Assembly (NCBI GenBank): GCA_026985625.1 | Contig: JALSQC010000407.1 | Location: 1-6,585, forward strand | Reading direction: 5' to 3' | Length of the DNA stretch: 6,585 bases | DNA from: Bacteroidales bacterium | GTDB lineage: Bacteria; Bacteroidota; Bacteroidia; Bacteroidales; JAFGXI01 | Shown here: positions 5,982 to 6,585 of the stretch, in pieces | Numbering within the stretch: position 1 is the stretch's first letter | Layout: every line of letters begins with the position of its first letter | Program-made: the position numbers and the translations under genes | The notes under the pieces: generated by a model | What the model was told of the DNA's origin: nothing | The model's database searches: none | The model's input: the letters and a program-made list of their open reading frames with translations, nothing else

Positions 5982-6585
5982 ATGAAAGTTAGAATTTTAT
6001 CACTTGACGGTGGTGGAATAAGAGGTATAATTCCTGCAACTGTAGTTGAATATATCGAAAATAAATTAATAGAACTTACAAAAAATAAAAATGCACGAAT
6101 AGCAGATTATTTTGATATGATAATAGGAACAAGCACCGGTGGTATATTATCGTGCTTTTACTTAACACCAAACAAATCAACCGAAAAAAATAAACCAAGC
6201 TCAAAATATCCGGCATCAAAAGCCTTAGAATTTTATTCGCAAAAAGGTTACGATATTTTTAATAAATCAAAAAATAAATCGTGGTTGGGATTAAGGCAAT
6301 TAATAAATGCAACGCAATATAATCCCAATACAATTGAACAAATATTTAAAGAAACTTTTGGCGATTTAAAACTTAGCGAAATGTTAAAACCATGCACCGT
6401 AACCACATACAATATGGTATCAAAATCGGCTTTCTTTTTTAGCAGCATAGAAAATAAAGACAAAAAACGCGATTTTTATGTGCGAGATGTTGTTAGGTCA
6501 ACATCGGCAGCTCCTACATATTTTCCTCCGGCAAAAATAAAAAATCTTATTACTAATACCGAGATGATAAATATAGATGGCGGTG
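5982..6585 (+). CDS. Patatin-like phospholipase / acyl hydrolase (partial; C-terminus beyond right edge)
   Basis: The frame from ATG 5982 is open for 201 codons to the window end. It shows all the signature motifs of the patatin (PF01734-type) Ser-Asp lipid hydrolases: the oxyanion-hole loop LDGGGIRG (8-15), the nucleophile elbow IGTSTGG with Ser51 (48-54), the SAAPTYFPP segment (175-183) and the catalytic Asp199 in the DGG motif (199-201), where the window ends. It would cleave acyl chains from phospholipids or related esters. No signal peptide is seen; the motif begins at residue 8, so the visible start is right and the protein is probably cytoplasmic. It lies 38 bp after murA in the same direction, with no clear terminator or -7 box between, so read-through is possible. 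The N-terminal layout resembles bacterial cytoplasmic patatins, including the CBASS effector CapV, but also housekeeping acyl hydrolases; the missing C-terminus and right-hand neighbours prevent a choice. Confidence 0.9.
   Translation, partial: MKVRILSLDGGGIRGIIPATVVEYIENKLIELTKNKNARIADYFDMIIGTSTGGILSCFYLTPNKSTEKNKPSSKYPASKALEFYSQKGYDIFNKSKNKSWLGLRQLINATQYNPNTIEQIFKETFGDLKLSEMLKPCTVTTYNMVSKSAFFFSSIENKDKKRDFYVRDVVRSTSAAPTYFPPAKIKNLITNTEMINIDGG

Noticed and set aside
6248..6463. Minus-strand open frame of 71 codons inside the patatin gene
   Set aside because: Antisense to a patatin frame with all its motifs in order; no independent support.
5982..6585. Annotating the patatin as a CBASS effector (CapV)
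   Set aside because: The patatin motifs are shared by many housekeeping lipases; no CD-NTase or accessory gene is in the window and the C-terminal part is missing.

Overview
The window looks like a chromosomal segment of an AT-rich member of the Bacteroidota (Bacteroidetes). Four things point there. The first is a secreted protein whose PKD plus P-domain layout is typical of type IX secretion (T9SS) cargo. The second is a DUF4290 gene placed directly before murA. The third is a Bacteroidota-style -7 box (TAnnTTTG) in front of DUF4290, with another candidate before the small secreted protein, and no clear Shine-Dalgarno sites. The fourth is a MurA with the active-site motif PGGDKIGRRRLD. The order or family cannot be resolved from this window.

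Layout. Positions 1-1615 carry two minus-strand genes for exported proteins: a small unrecognised secreted protein (1220-1615), then, 18 bp downstream, the first 400 residues of a large secreted PKD/P-domain protein that runs off the left edge. A 90-bp AT-rich divergent intergenic region (1616-1705) separates them from a plus-strand run. That run holds a UvrD/PcrA superfamily 1 DNA helicase (1706-3970), a DUF4290 protein (4012-4632), murA (4636-5943) and a patatin-like lipid acyl hydrolase (5982 onward) cut by the right edge exactly at its catalytic DGG motif.

How the genes relate. DUF4290 and murA are 3 bp apart and almost certainly co-transcribed; a -7-like box just upstream of DUF4290 suggests the pair has its own promoter even though the helicase ends only 41 bp earlier. 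MurA makes the first committed peptidoglycan precursor. Its catalytic-loop cysteine is replaced by aspartate, which predicts insensitivity to fosfomycin. The helicase is a DNA repair/replication enzyme with no obvious functional tie to its neighbours. The patatin may be read through from murA (38-bp gap) or may start a new unit to the right.

No RNA gene, insertion sequence, CRISPR array or convincing terminator was seen. Most of the window is ordinary core genome. The points most worth a second look are the MurA Cys-to-Asp loop, a strong codon-boundary bias (C before GA/GG, T before GC/GT), the in-frame AAT microsatellite in the DUF4290 tail, the protease-free P-domain protein, and the truncated patatin whose right-hand neighbours are unknown.
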